Origin: JAIEPM01 sp964546815
GTDB taxonomy: Bacteria; Cyanobacteriota; Vampirovibrionia; Obscuribacterales; Obscuribacteraceae
Direction: 5' to 3'
NCBI GenBank assembly: GCA_964546815.1
Contig: CAZJLR010000010.1
Location: 1 to 64,000, forward strand
DNA length: 64,000 nt
Shown: piece by piece, positions 45,311-54,523 of the stretch
How the letters are laid out: each line of letters begins with the position of its first letter
Position numbering within the stretch: position 1 is the stretch's first letter
Program-made: the position numbers and the translations under genes
Notes under the pieces: generated by a model
Seen by the model: only the letters and a program-made list of their open reading frames with translations
The model's database searches: none
Told to the model about the DNA's origin: nothing

Positions 45311-45862
45311 TTATTCGTGCGTTTTGCTAAGAATAGGGTCTTTGCGAAGCTGTTCTAAAAGTTGTTTGAGATCTGTCGCGTGCCCAGGATAGAGAGCTTT
45401 GGAAACAAGACGCTGCGCGCTATTGCCTTTGAGTTCAAAAATATCAACCATGTCACGCAAGGCAAATCCGCCAATTTGGTAATTTATGATGCACAAAGTC
45501 GCCGACTTAGCGCCTAACATAAACCCCATATCTGGTGGACCACCCGCAGATTTTACACAACCGGCGTTAAATGGTTTTCCGGGGTCGGCAAATTCTTTGC
45601 TGAGGTCGTTGGCTTTAAAACTCTCTTTATAGTAGTCTTTGACGCCTTCAGGCCAACTTGCAACATTCTTAAGCGGCTCGAAAGTATCCTTATTTAGATG
45701 CTGCAGTTGCTCTGAACTCAGAGGGCTTAGAGTCTCACATTTTGCATCGGTCGCAAACACACAAGAGCCAAGCAAAACCAACGCGAGTCCAAGAATTTTG
45801 CTGCTAAGGCAGCGGCTGCTTTTTCCCGAATCATTGTTTCTTGAGTGAATCATCAATTTCAT
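45311..45862 (-). CDS. Secreted small protein, unknown function
   Basis: This 183-residue product has an N-terminal export signal with a long polar start and hydrophobic core (KILGLALVLLGSCVFA). The mature part has three Cys (KCET, NAGCVKS, LCIINY) and a short conserved-looking C-terminal helix. I do not recognise a family. The ATG at 45862 sits directly behind AGGAA; ATG 45853 is an equally possible start with better spacing. Convergent with the WG-repeat gene. Confidence 0.7.
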   Translation of the reverse strand: MKLMIHSRNNDSGKSSRCLSSKILGLALVLLGSCVFATDAKCETLSPLSSEQLQHLNKDTFEPLKNVASWPEGVKDYYKESFKANDLSKEFADPGKPFNAGCVKSAGGPPDMGFMLGAKSATLCIINYQIGGFALRDMVDIFELKGNSAQRLVSKALYPGHATDLKQLLEQLRKDPILSKTHE

Positions 45863-45941
45863 TTCCTAATAACATCCGAATGCCAGACTTTAATAGTAAC
45901 ACTTAGAATCGATAGTTGAATCAGGCATATATTGGCATTGC

Positions 45942-48002
45942 CTATTTGGATATTGAGTCGCAAACAAGCGCAGAACCAGCGTAGGCGTCAAGATTTACTG
46001 AAATCGAGCCGCCTTTGACAGTGTAATTATTGCCCGAAACTGCATCAGTAACTTTTGTACCGTCAGGAACTTCAAGCTTACGCAATGAAATTTCCACTTC
46101 ATGAGGATGATTGTCTGCGTTAAGTGCTACAGCAATTTTAGATGATTTATCCCAGCGGCCGAATACATAAGTATTTGATGCATCTTCAACATTTAACGAA
46201 ACGAAAGAACCAGATCGCAATGCAGAGTATTTATTTCGCAAAGCAATTAAATCGTGAGCCAGCGAAATAGCGCTATTTTTCGACTCTACCTGAGCCCAAT
46301 CGAAAGTGCGCCTGTCATCGGGATCTTTGCCTCCCTCCATGCCGTACTCATCTCCATAATAAATAGTCGGCACGCCCAAATATGTCATCTGAAAAATCAA
46401 AGCCAGTTTGACTTTGCGTAAGTCTCCGCCGGCTCTTTGGGCAAACCTGCATATGTCGTGGTTTGACAAATGATTACTCAAGCATTGTTGCACATTAGAT
46501 GGATAATGCGCACGCGTTAAACGCAAACCGAGATCAAATTCAGAAGCACTAATTTTGTCTGGCCGGTCATCAAAATTGCGTCCGGCAATCCATCGCGAAA
46601 CAGGTTGAGTAAATCCATCAAAATTAGTGACGCTGTCCCACTGATCTCCCTCTTTCAACCAATCACTTGCATCTTGCCAATATTCACCGAGCACAGTTGC
46701 TTGAGGGTTGACAGATTTAACAGCTTGACGAAACTCACGCCAGATCATGTGATTGAATTTGTCCGTGCCTTGCTTTCCATTTTCATCTTCATATTGAGGC
46801 GCATCAACTCGCCAGCCATCAATAAAAAATGGTGCCTTCAAGTATTTCACCGCAATTGAATTTGGCTTTGCATAAATGGCGTCTTTAAGCTTTTGCGAAC
46901 CATAATTGAGCTTAGGAAGACTGTCAACATTTAAGAATGTCGCGTACTTATCGGGCCAATGTGTAAAAGTATAGAATGACGAATAGGGGCTCTTTTTAGA
47001 CTGGTATGCACCAGCGATGGCTGATGCTTTTTCATATTGGTATTTGCCAAACCAGCGATGACCATCACCGGTATGATTAAAAACACCATCGAGCAGCAAA
47101 TAAGCACGTCTTCCAGCGTCTGACTTGTGCAGTTCTGATGACAGCTTCACGAGTGTATCATCACTGCCCAAACACGAAGCCACATGCTCATAATCACAAG
47201 TATCATATTTGTGATTGCTGGGCGAGGAAAAAATCGGATTTAAATAAATGATATTTGCGCCAAGAGTTTTTCGCAAATAAGGCAACTTTTGCAAAACGCC
47301 ATCGAGATCACCACCATAAAATGTCATCACGACATTTTCGCCTTTCTTCGGAATGGGACTCTCACCCCAATTGCGTTGAATTGTCGGAGAACCGGCATAA
47401 AAATATTGCTTGGACTTTATGTTATTTGCTTTATTGCCGTCAAAAAATCTATCGGGAAAAATTTGATAGATTACGCCGTCCTTTAGCCATTGCGGAGTAT
47501 GAAAGTCTGGTAGTACAAAAAAATCACCGTGCTCCGGCTCAGTTGAAGAGGCACCATTGGCGTTGTACCAGGCAGTGGCAGTGCCGTCTTTCAGCTCAAA
47601 CCGATAGTGTTTTCGCGCAGCACTGGCCGGAATGACGGCCTTCCAATAGTCGTATGCGGATCCATTGTCAGCCTCTCTACTCATTGGAATCAGTTGTCGA
47701 CCACTCTTGCCATTTTCAAACAAATTCAAAACCACTTCAGAAACGTCGTCATGCAAACAACGAAACTTCACTGTGACATTTTGCCTGGAGCCTGGTTCTA
47801 AAACATCACAAAACAGCGGACCTTGATCATGAAAGAGCTCAGAAAAGTTGATTTTATTATCGTAAGCAGCAGCACAGGTCTGGCTCTTGTCAAAAACAAA
47901 AGCAGTAGAAACAGCAAGCGCTAAAACAGCCATACGCCAGAACAATGACGAATTTTCAGTATTGAAATTTGCTAGCTTGAAATTAAACAAAAATGACGGC
48001 AT
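45942..48002 (-). CDS. Secreted GH13 alpha-amylase-type glycosidase (cyclomaltodextrinase/neopullulanase-like)
   Basis: The 686-residue product starts at ATG 48002, which has GGAG 8 bases upstream. An export signal (core MAVLALAVSTAFVF at ~24-37) is followed by an N-terminal beta-sandwich like CBM34 (~60-165), the (beta/alpha)8 catalytic barrel (~170-600) and a C-terminal beta domain. GH13 regions are visible: DGVFNHTG (region I), WRVDAPQY with the nucleophile Asp (II), GEYW with the acid/base Glu (III) and LSNHDICR (IV). WLKDGVIYQIFPDRFFDGN is typical of cyclomaltodextrinase/neopullulanase (GH13_20). It should cleave alpha-1,4 glucans outside the cytoplasm. The next gene on this strand ends 41 bases upstream. 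Confidence 0.93.
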   Translation of the reverse strand: MPSFLFNFKLANFNTENSSLFWRMAVLALAVSTAFVFDKSQTCAAAYDNKINFSELFHDQGPLFCDVLEPGSRQNVTVKFRCLHDDVSEVVLNLFENGKSGRQLIPMSREADNGSAYDYWKAVIPASAARKHYRFELKDGTATAWYNANGASSTEPEHGDFFVLPDFHTPQWLKDGVIYQIFPDRFFDGNKANNIKSKQYFYAGSPTIQRNWGESPIPKKGENVVMTFYGGDLDGVLQKLPYLRKTLGANIIYLNPIFSSPSNHKYDTCDYEHVASCLGSDDTLVKLSSELHKSDAGRRAYLLLDGVFNHTGDGHRWFGKYQYEKASAIAGAYQSKKSPYSSFYTFTHWPDKYATFLNVDSLPKLNYGSQKLKDAIYAKPNSIAVKYLKAPFFIDGWRVDAPQYEDENGKQGTDKFNHMIWREFRQAVKSVNPQATVLGEYWQDASDWLKEGDQWDSVTNFDGFTQPVSRWIAGRNFDDRPDKISASEFDLGLRLTRAHYPSNVQQCLSNHLSNHDICRFAQRAGGDLRKVKLALIFQMTYLGVPTIYYGDEYGMEGGKDPDDRRTFDWAQVESKNSAISLAHDLIALRNKYSALRSGSFVSLNVEDASNTYVFGRWDKSSKIAVALNADNHPHEVEISLRKLEVPDGTKVTDAVSGNNYTVKGGSISVNLDAYAGSALVCDSISK

Positions 48003-48043
48003 GTCATACGCTCCATCACGCAACGGAGTCTATTATGCCACGC

Positions 48044-49507
48044 TTACTTGCTTGCACTCTCAGGCTCTGAAGCCTGCAGCTTGCCAAGCTGCTTTTGCAA
48101 GCCTTCTTTGTTGCCGGTTAAGAGCTTCATCACTTTCAAAGCATTTGCAGGACTTGCGCCAAGTCGCGGCAAATCGCGCAAATTTTGAAATAGGAGACCA
48201 CGCATATACTTTTGCATATCGTCATTCTTGCTGACGATGGCGCCACCAAAAATCAGAGCCATTTCGTCAGTAGTTTGCTCTCCAAATGTGACTCTCTTCG
48301 GTGGATTGTTTGGATTTCTAAAATTGTCGCTTGAATTATCGTAAACAAACTCAGCATGAACAATGGTGCCTTCAGGCAAATGAATTGGCTTTGCAAAACC
48401 ATACTGTTCTTGCCAGTTGAAGTCCCAATTCTTAATCCAAATCAGCGGAATATCTTGCCCGGACGGAGTGCTTGCATGACACTTTATTTGTTTACAGAGC
48501 AAATGAGCATGAGGAGTAATCTGCAACAAATCAATGTCAGCAGGAATCGTTGTCTGAGCCGTAACTTTATATTCCTTCTCTCCCGCCGGAATATCGATTT
48601 TGCGACTGCGCAAAGTCATCGGCAAAAGAAAAGTCTTTGGCGGTTTTTTCGAGAAATAAATTCCAAGCTCGCCCTGAGCCAATTCTTCTTTTCCGTCAGG
48701 ATGAAAGTGCATCTGAATTACGAGATCTGAATCTTTGCGCAACAAACGAGCCACGCCATCAGGTAAAGGCAACATAGAATTTCCCGGTGCCCAACCACCA
48801 AGCGATCCAGTCGGCATAAAACCGGGCCCACCAAAACTGGCAAAGCCAGGGGCAGGGTCTTCTGCATCTTTTTTGCGCGCAGTGCCAGTGTTGTCCAAAA
48901 AGAACAAGGCATGATGCAAAACCTTTGGATTTCCTGGATGAAACTCAACTTGTGAAACAAACTTGTTTTCAGTTGCATTTAACGGAAAAACAAAACAGCG
49001 ATAAATATCAGGGCCATCAGCCACAACCTTGTATGCTTCTGGCATTCGCACAATGAGGTCTGGTTTGCCGTTGCGCCATTCGCCTCCAGACTGCCGCTGG
49101 CTATCAGGCAATGCGGGCGCTTTAGACAAATCGCCAGCCGGTGCACCCTCTTTAATCCAATCTCTTATTGATGTAATTTCTTTATCGCTCATACATCGCG
49201 CATTTAGGAAATCACCATAGCCAGTGGTCGGCTTCCATGGTGGCATTACTTTAGCCGCAACAACAGCATCAATTGTCGAACTTCGTTTTTTTACATCCTC
49301 ATACGTTGTCAGCGAGAATGGAGCAATACCGCCAGGTTGGTGGCAACTTGCACATCGATTCATCAAAATAGGAGCAATATCTGCAGCATACGTCAAAGAC
49401 GGCTCAGCCTGCTTTGCCAAAACATTCTGCTGCGGAAGAGCAGCAATAATCAAACACATTATGGTGCCGGTTACGAAAAGCAATTTGGTAAATGTGCTTG
49501 AATGCAT
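48044..49507 (-). CDS. Exported haem-c and copper type II monooxygenase-like protein
   Basis: The 487-residue product starts at ATG 49507; the longer frame begins at a TTG and would overlap the gene upstream. A signal peptide (~1-32) is followed by a cytochrome-c-like segment with one haem motif CASCH (Cys52, Cys55, His56). The rest resembles the copper type II, ascorbate-dependent monooxygenase fold (PHM/DBH), with likely copper ligands in KVLHHALFF, QMHFHPDG, TPHAHLL and the Met in TTDEMALIF. Family members hydroxylate substrates with O2 using two copper ions; the haem could supply electrons. Substrate unknown. The gene starts 7 bases after the redoxin gene ends, indicating an operon and shared function. 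Confidence 0.82.
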   Translation of the reverse strand: MHSSTFTKLLFVTGTIMCLIIAALPQQNVLAKQAEPSLTYAADIAPILMNRCASCHQPGGIAPFSLTTYEDVKKRSSTIDAVVAAKVMPPWKPTTGYGDFLNARCMSDKEITSIRDWIKEGAPAGDLSKAPALPDSQRQSGGEWRNGKPDLIVRMPEAYKVVADGPDIYRCFVFPLNATENKFVSQVEFHPGNPKVLHHALFFLDNTGTARKKDAEDPAPGFASFGGPGFMPTGSLGGWAPGNSMLPLPDGVARLLRKDSDLVIQMHFHPDGKEELAQGELGIYFSKKPPKTFLLPMTLRSRKIDIPAGEKEYKVTAQTTIPADIDLLQITPHAHLLCKQIKCHASTPSGQDIPLIWIKNWDFNWQEQYGFAKPIHLPEGTIVHAEFVYDNSSDNFRNPNNPPKRVTFGEQTTDEMALIFGGAIVSKNDDMQKYMRGLLFQNLRDLPRLGASPANALKVMKLLTGNKEGLQKQLGKLQASEPESASK

Positions 49508-49514
49508 TTTATAC

Positions 49515-50090
49515 CTACTGGTTTGACTGCAAAAAACAACCAACTGGATTAGTACTCTTAACCGGTGCAGCTTTGCCCTGACTCAAAGCGCTCAAGGCAT
49601 CGTCCAAATCATGAGAACGAATAACAGTGCGGCGATTTCCGATGGACACATATCTATCATCAATGCGGCCGGAATACTCAATCTTATTTGCGCAAACTAC
49701 AATAGCTTGCGGTGTGACTTTAGCGCCAAGGCGCGACTGAAGCATCGAATTTTTGTCGATGAGCACAGTACTGTGGGGGTGATACTCGGATATAAATTTT
49801 TCTGCTGAGTCCTTAGCCTCGGCAGCGAACACCAAATAAAAGTGATCATGCTTTGCAAATTTGGCCTCAAGTTGCTCAATGCTGGGGAAATATTCCGCAC
49901 AAATAGGACAACTTGGCTCAAAAAAAATGAATACACCACCTTTTTGAACCAACTGATCGGTCAATTCAGCTGTCAGCGTATACAATTCCCCGCCGCCACT
50001 CGCTTCTGCCGCCAGACAAGCCCCTGGCCTAAGCAGGCAAAGCAGCAAAGCAATGAACATAGATAGATGGCTGTTTCGAATCAGGGACAT
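49515..50090 (-). CDS. Exported thioredoxin-like (redoxin) protein
   Basis: The 191-residue product starts at ATG 50090 behind a strong GGAGG. A signal peptide (~1-28, cut near CLAA) precedes a thioredoxin fold with the redox motif CPIC (Cys61, Cys64) in FFEPSCPICAEYFPS and a cis-Pro motif (KVTPQ). It probably moves disulphides or delivers reducing power outside the cytoplasm. Its tight linkage to the haem/copper enzyme downstream suggests a role in cofactor insertion (haem attachment or copper reduction) or as electron donor; both are inference. Confidence 0.85.
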   Translation of the reverse strand: MSLIRNSHLSMFIALLLCLLRPGACLAAEASGGGELYTLTAELTDQLVQKGGVFIFFEPSCPICAEYFPSIEQLEAKFAKHDHFYLVFAAEAKDSAEKFISEYHPHSTVLIDKNSMLQSRLGAKVTPQAIVVCANKIEYSGRIDDRYVSIGNRRTVIRSHDLDDALSALSQGKAAPVKSTNPVGCFLQSNQ

Positions 50091-50234
50091 TTAGACCTCC
50101 GAATTAGATACACGACAGCTCCAGAAAAGTTTCGCCCCTACAGATGTACCTATCTACAGATAGTTTTTTTCAAATGCGGTTATAGTAGACTAATTCCAAC
50201 AGCATACCTTTTTATATGTATTCGAGGCGTCTCA

Positions 50235-51443
50235 TTGGCTCGCATTCTATTCTTAACCGAGCGATTTCCTCCAGACATTGGCGGGCTGGCGGCTAGTAGC
50301 GCCCGAATTTCAAAGTGCATTGCGTCGCTTGGCCACACTGTCGACGTTGTAGCGTGGAGCAGGCATGTGCCCGCCGGAAAACTTGTTGAACAAAAGCTTG
50401 AAAATAGCCCTGACAATTTCACACTGTACCGCCACGGACTCTATCGGCAGTGGGACATGAGCATGCCGACGACTCTAAATGTATTTGACTGGCTGCACTC
50501 TTTGCACAAATACGATTTAGTTTGGGGGCACTATCTTGCCCCGGCTGGTTTTCTGGCAGTATGGTTTGCACAACTAAATTCACTTAAGAGCATAATCAGT
50601 GCAAGAGGCAACGACGTCGATACGGCTATTTTTCCGCCAGGGGATTTAGCAAGATTGCAATGGACGATAGAACGAGCAAATCTTGTCAGCGCCGTAAGTG
50701 AAGACTTAGCAAAAAAAATTCGCGTGATTTCTGCGCGGACTGACATTGAAGTGCTCTCAAATTCGGTAAACACTCAAGTATTTTGCGCGAGCAAAAACGA
50801 CAATCAGCAATTGAAAAATTCGCTGGGAATTAAGCCCGACGAATTGGTCTTAGGTTTTGCCGGAGAACTTCGCGAAAAGAAAGGCATACAATTTTTGCTT
50901 GACGCCTTTAGACAGGTGAGAGCGCAGCGTCCCTGCTGCCTGCTTGTGATAGGCGATGTGCGCTCGCATCAAAAGCCGGCAGTGCAACTTTTTGCAGCCG
51001 AGTTTCCAGAAGACGCAGCAAGAATGATCATCACTGGACACATTGAAAATCCTGTCAGCGTCGCAGAATACTTGCAACTTTGCGACATTTATTTGCAACC
51101 TTCATTGATGGAAGGAATGCCAAACTCATTACTAGAAGCAATGGCTTGTTCGCGACTTTGTATAGCAAGTGATGCCGGTGGCATTCCCGAGCTAATTGAG
51201 CATGAGAAAAATGGGTTTATGCTGCAACGTGCACAGCTAAACCATCTCGGTGCTGCCATACTTGAAGCATCTGAACTAGACGAAAAATCAAAACAGGCAA
51301 TCTGCAGCGCAGCTCGGGCAACTGTTGAATCACGTTTTTCACTAAATCATGAGAGCTCTCAACTTGATGATGTACTCAATCTAGTGCTCAACAATTCCGA
51401 ATATGCATCACAAAGCAATTTAGCGTTTGAATCCAAAGCGTAA
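50235..51443 (+). CDS. Glycosyltransferase family 4 (GT-B)
   Basis: The start is placed at TTG 50235 because GAGG lies 7 bases before it and the protein then begins with the expected first strand (ARILFLTERFPPDIGGLA); the open frame reaches back to 50067 but that part overlaps the redoxin gene and is not family-like. The 402-residue protein is a GT-B enzyme: the N-terminal half binds the acceptor, the C-terminal half holds FAGELREKKGIQFLLDAF and the sugar-nucleotide motif PSLMEGMPNSLLEAMACSRL. It likely adds a sugar from an NDP donor to a surface polysaccharide or lipid. Its 3' end overlaps the convergent glycosyltransferase gene by 85 bases. Confidence 0.9.
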   Translation: MARILFLTERFPPDIGGLAASSARISKCIASLGHTVDVVAWSRHVPAGKLVEQKLENSPDNFTLYRHGLYRQWDMSMPTTLNVFDWLHSLHKYDLVWGHYLAPAGFLAVWFAQLNSLKSIISARGNDVDTAIFPPGDLARLQWTIERANLVSAVSEDLAKKIRVISARTDIEVLSNSVNTQVFCASKNDNQQLKNSLGIKPDELVLGFAGELREKKGIQFLLDAFRQVRAQRPCCLLVIGDVRSHQKPAVQLFAAEFPEDAARMIITGHIENPVSVAEYLQLCDIYLQPSLMEGMPNSLLEAMACSRLCIASDAGGIPELIEHEKNGFMLQRAQLNHLGAAILEASELDEKSKQAICSAARATVESRFSLNHESSQLDDVLNLVLNNSEYASQSNLAFESKA

Positions 51444-52564
51444 TTGTTTTCGATAAGCTTTCGGGCTTTTAAAGCCATTTCAAGCAACTGTTTAGGATTT
51501 TTTCGTATGTCGATTAAAGCATCAGCAATAGATCCGGCTGAGCCTGGTTTGCATAAATAAACGGCAGCATCATCACTGGCAAGTTCCATCACAACAGGCA
51601 ATGAGCTTGCCAAAACTGGTCGCCCAGCAGCCATTCCTTCAAGAATTTTGAAAGGACAACATCCTTGTTGAATGTTTCGATCATTTGCAGTAAGCGGTGC
51701 CAGGACCAAATGTGCATCGTGTATATGTCCCACTAACTCCTCCTGATTGCAATGCGGCAAAATGCTTACAATGTCTTGCACACCCAGGCGCAAGCGCAGT
51801 TGATTTAGTGCATCAATTTGTTGCACCTTTGCCGCGGCGACAATTTTCAAATGCACTTTCATTTGTTTGCTGCAATGCGACACAGCCGCAATTGCTTGTT
51901 CAACACCTTGCCATGGGTTTAACGTGCCGAAATAAAGCAATCGCAATGGCTCGTTTTCTTCAAGACTGTGCGGCTCTTCAAAATGAAATGTACTCAAATC
52001 AACCGAATTTGGAATTACGCGAATTTTGTCTGAGGCACAGCCGCGTGTGACAAGAAAGTCGGCTGTGACTTTACTGGGAGTCAATACTAAATCGGCAGCC
52101 TGCATGCACGCAAACTCTTGACCGATTAACTTTTCGATGAAAACTGTGTCTTCAGCTACTCTAGGATAGCGATATTTTAGTTCTACCGACGGAAGTCCAT
52201 TTACTTCAAAAACCATCTTGCCGCAACGTTTTTGTTTTTCAGCGCAGAGCCAATAAGCTTCAAATGGTGAGCGAAAGTGCACAAGGTCAAAATATTTATC
52301 GCCCCACCAGGCTTCAAGAAAACGGCGAAAGTTGCCCACGCGGTCAATTAAATTCGACCCAGGCGCAGGAATCAAAACCTGCTCGATTTGGGGACTCAAG
52401 CTGCGATGCTGAATTTGCCAAACGTCATTTGTCGGGGCGACAGTAGCAAGTTGTAAAGATTCAAATTTAATTGCCAGTATCTGTGCGAACTGCTCGATGT
52501 GCACAGCCGCACCTTTTGGAGCCGGCACTATGTCAAAAGATACGTATAAAAGCCGTGGTTTCAT
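51359..52564 (-). CDS. Glycosyltransferase family 4 (GT-B), second copy
   Basis: From ATG 52564 the product has 401 residues and starts at the first GT-B strand (KPRLLYVSFDIVPAPKGAA); the extension to 52633 looks non-coding. The C-terminal domain has LRLLYFGTLNPWQGVEQAI and the donor-site region CCPFKILEGMAAGRPVLASS, typical of GT4. It differs clearly from the convergent GT4 gene, so this is a pair rather than a recent duplication. The last ~28 codons overlap the 3' end of that gene. Donor and acceptor are unknown; a role in surface glycan synthesis is inferred. Confidence 0.9.
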   Translation of the reverse strand: MKPRLLYVSFDIVPAPKGAAVHIEQFAQILAIKFESLQLATVAPTNDVWQIQHRSLSPQIEQVLIPAPGSNLIDRVGNFRRFLEAWWGDKYFDLVHFRSPFEAYWLCAEKQKRCGKMVFEVNGLPSVELKYRYPRVAEDTVFIEKLIGQEFACMQAADLVLTPSKVTADFLVTRGCASDKIRVIPNSVDLSTFHFEEPHSLEENEPLRLLYFGTLNPWQGVEQAIAAVSHCSKQMKVHLKIVAAAKVQQIDALNQLRLRLGVQDIVSILPHCNQEELVGHIHDAHLVLAPLTANDRNIQQGCCPFKILEGMAAGRPVLASSLPVVMELASDDAAVYLCKPGSAGSIADALIDIRKNPKQLLEMALKARKLIENNYALDSNAKLLCDAYSELLSTRLSTSSS

Positions 52565-52620
52565 CTGATTTTTCTTTGAGTCTGACGTAAAATCATAGCC
52601 TAAACGAGAGGATATACCAG

Positions 52621-53466
52621 TTGTCAGATGCACCCAGACTACCAGGCACAGTTACGGCAGAGTTGAGAAAGTCTCGCTGCTACCAAACGACAGCAGCTCC
52701 CGATCAAATTTTAGCTGAGTTTGTAGAACTCAAGTCTTTTGACAAAATGGCTGAAGGCAAAATAAAACAATGGATGTGGCTTACAATCTCATCGTTTTTG
52801 CTTGCCATCGTACTATTGATATCGCTTCCTGGTAACTCCATAGGCTTTCTAGTCCTGGCGCCCAGTACATTCTTCATTTTCCAATGGGTAGCATGGGCTA
52901 AGAAAAATCTCGCCGACGAGCGATATTTACTTGCAGAACGCCTGCTTGAACTTTTCGCGCGAGACCAAGATGAAAATGACCCTGTTGCGCTGCGCATTGG
53001 TTTCGACAAAATCAATCGCAAAGAAACTATGCTGCGAAAAACGCGCGACAGAACAATATACAAAGACACATGGCTAAGCATGTCTGGGAAATTTGCCGAC
53101 GGCTCAAAATTTTCGCTGAAGATTGAGCAAATCATGCACGTCAAATTCCGCAAAGGAAAAGAAAAACAAAAAGGCTACGTTGTGAGCCTGACGACTGCAT
53201 TTTCGAGAAAACAATACGGCTTGCTTCAACTTAACAAGGCAAAAGCAAACGCAGCAATTCAAGTCAGCTCGAAAGCTAGGCTTAAATCAGTAAAAGTAAA
53301 AGGAAATGTATTGCAGATTTGCGCGGCATTGCCATTGCCGCTTGGCTTACCGTTTAAAACGCAGGAAGCCTGCGATGAATTATCGCAGCTGATTACTTTG
53401 ATGCTTTTGAGCTCATACGAAGTCTTGAGAACACAAAGTCATACAGCAAGTTCAAACGCTTCGTAA
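52621..53466 (+). CDS. Two-helix membrane protein, unknown function
   Basis: Starting at TTG 52621 (AGAGG about 9 bases upstream) the product has 281 residues. Two transmembrane helices lie at ~52-70 and ~74-92 (WLTISSFLLAIVLLISL; GFLVLAPSTFFIFQWVAW). They are followed by a cytoplasm-facing, Lys/Arg-rich region of ~185 residues with beta-strand character (KFADGSKFSLKIEQIMHVKF). No family recognised. It is the first gene of a tight four-gene run to 55553, with 21 bases to the next gene. Confidence 0.7.
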   Translation: MSDAPRLPGTVTAELRKSRCYQTTAAPDQILAEFVELKSFDKMAEGKIKQWMWLTISSFLLAIVLLISLPGNSIGFLVLAPSTFFIFQWVAWAKKNLADERYLLAERLLELFARDQDENDPVALRIGFDKINRKETMLRKTRDRTIYKDTWLSMSGKFADGSKFSLKIEQIMHVKFRKGKEKQKGYVVSLTTAFSRKQYGLLQLNKAKANAAIQVSSKARLKSVKVKGNVLQICAALPLPLGLPFKTQEACDELSQLITLMLLSSYEVLRTQSHTASSNAS

Positions 53467-53487
53467 TAAATAAGAGGAAAGACTAAA

Positions 53488-54237
53488 TTGAGCTTGAAGT
53501 ATACATTTAAATTATCAGCTATCTTGATGACCATCGGCGTTCTCTGCGCGTGCAGCTCGACTTCGCCAGAGAATAACAAAACAAACACCCAGGAAAATCA
53601 AGCAGCCCCCGCAGTTCCAACTAGCAAAACAGAAGAGACAAATTCCGGCGGCACAGCATCTACAGGGAAAGAAGCTAGTACGCAGGTAGCCTCAGTAGAC
53701 GATATCTCAGTTGACTTTAAGCAAGATGATGGAAGTGCTGCTTTCAAATTTTTGCACTCTACAGACCGTGGCGAATTGCTGGACGCCAGCGGAAAAGTAT
53801 TGATGACCTTTTCTGAAAACAAGGGAAAAGATAAAGTTATCCGTGTACAAGACAATTCAAACAAAATTGTCTGCTATGTGAAAGTAGCAAAAACCAACGA
53901 CCACATCAAAATCGAAGACGGATCAAATCATCTTCTCTATAAACTAAATATCGAATCAGATGGTGACTACAAGTTGAAAGACGCCGCCGGCAACACCATG
54001 TACAAACTCAAAGAAGAGTCCTATGGTTTCAAAATTAAAGAAGGCAATGACTCAGAGGGGCTCTACAAAATAAAACAGAAAGACGGCAAAAACTCTTTGA
54101 AAAATGCGGAAGGCAAAACAGTTCTTTATTCGAAATCAGAAATGCCAAAAGTAATTCTTGCTTGCTTTGGTATGGATAAACTGCCAAAAGATCTTCAGTA
54201 TGCGCTGGCTTATTCCCTGCTATTCGTGAGGTTGTAG
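53488..54237 (+). CDS. Lipoprotein with short beta-strand repeats
   Basis: The product begins at TTG 53488 behind GAGG and has 249 residues. The N terminus is a lipoprotein signal (LSAILMTIGVLCAC; lipidated Cys in the LCAC lipobox, about residue 22). An unstructured Asn/Thr/Glu-rich linker runs to ~70. The remainder repeats a ~20-residue strand pattern (KIVCYVKV, HLLYKLNIES, NTMYKLKEES, GLYKIKQKDG, TVLYSKSE), predicting a beta-sheet like those of LURP-one/tubby-type folds, though that is a weak guess. Four bases separate it from the next gene. Confidence 0.75.
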   Translation: MSLKYTFKLSAILMTIGVLCACSSTSPENNKTNTQENQAAPAVPTSKTEETNSGGTASTGKEASTQVASVDDISVDFKQDDGSAAFKFLHSTDRGELLDASGKVLMTFSENKGKDKVIRVQDNSNKIVCYVKVAKTNDHIKIEDGSNHLLYKLNIESDGDYKLKDAAGNTMYKLKEESYGFKIKEGNDSEGLYKIKQKDGKNSLKNAEGKTVLYSKSEMPKVILACFGMDKLPKDLQYALAYSLLFVRL

Positions 54238-54241
54238 AAAG

Positions 54242-54523
54242 ATGGATTTCCCAGACAGCCTGCCCTGCAAATATAAAGTAGGCTTTTTATTCAAACGAGT
54301 ATGCGGCCGCATGAATAGAGCCGGATGCAAATTTTGCGAGGGCGGGTCAATCACACCCGGCACAAACTTAAACAACACCAATAACGACCCTTATTTCCGC
54401 GATCGCAGTATGTATTACAATGACTATTACTATACTAATCGACACAACTTCACTGACTCTGACGCAAATTCGTTGGCTGTAGAACAAGATACAGACTACG
54501 AAACAGATCTCGATGCCAGCTAG
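54242..54523 (+). CDS. Small Cys- and Tyr-rich protein
   Basis: This 93-residue product lies 4 bases after the lipoprotein gene and overlaps the next gene by 11 bases. That packing supports a real gene although no Shine-Dalgarno is obvious. Four Cys occur in the first 32 residues (PCKYK, RVCGR, GCKFC), suggesting metal binding. Next comes an Asn-rich part and a Tyr-rich stretch (SMYYNDYYYTNRHN), then an acidic tail. No signal peptide. No family recognised. Confidence 0.55.
   Translation: MDFPDSLPCKYKVGFLFKRVCGRMNRAGCKFCEGGSITPGTNLNNTNNDPYFRDRSMYYNDYYYTNRHNFTDSDANSLAVEQDTDYETDLDAS

Noticed and set aside
50067..50234. N-terminal extension of the first GT4 enzyme
   Set aside because: It overlaps the start of the divergent redoxin gene, and the GT-B fold begins right after TTG 50235.
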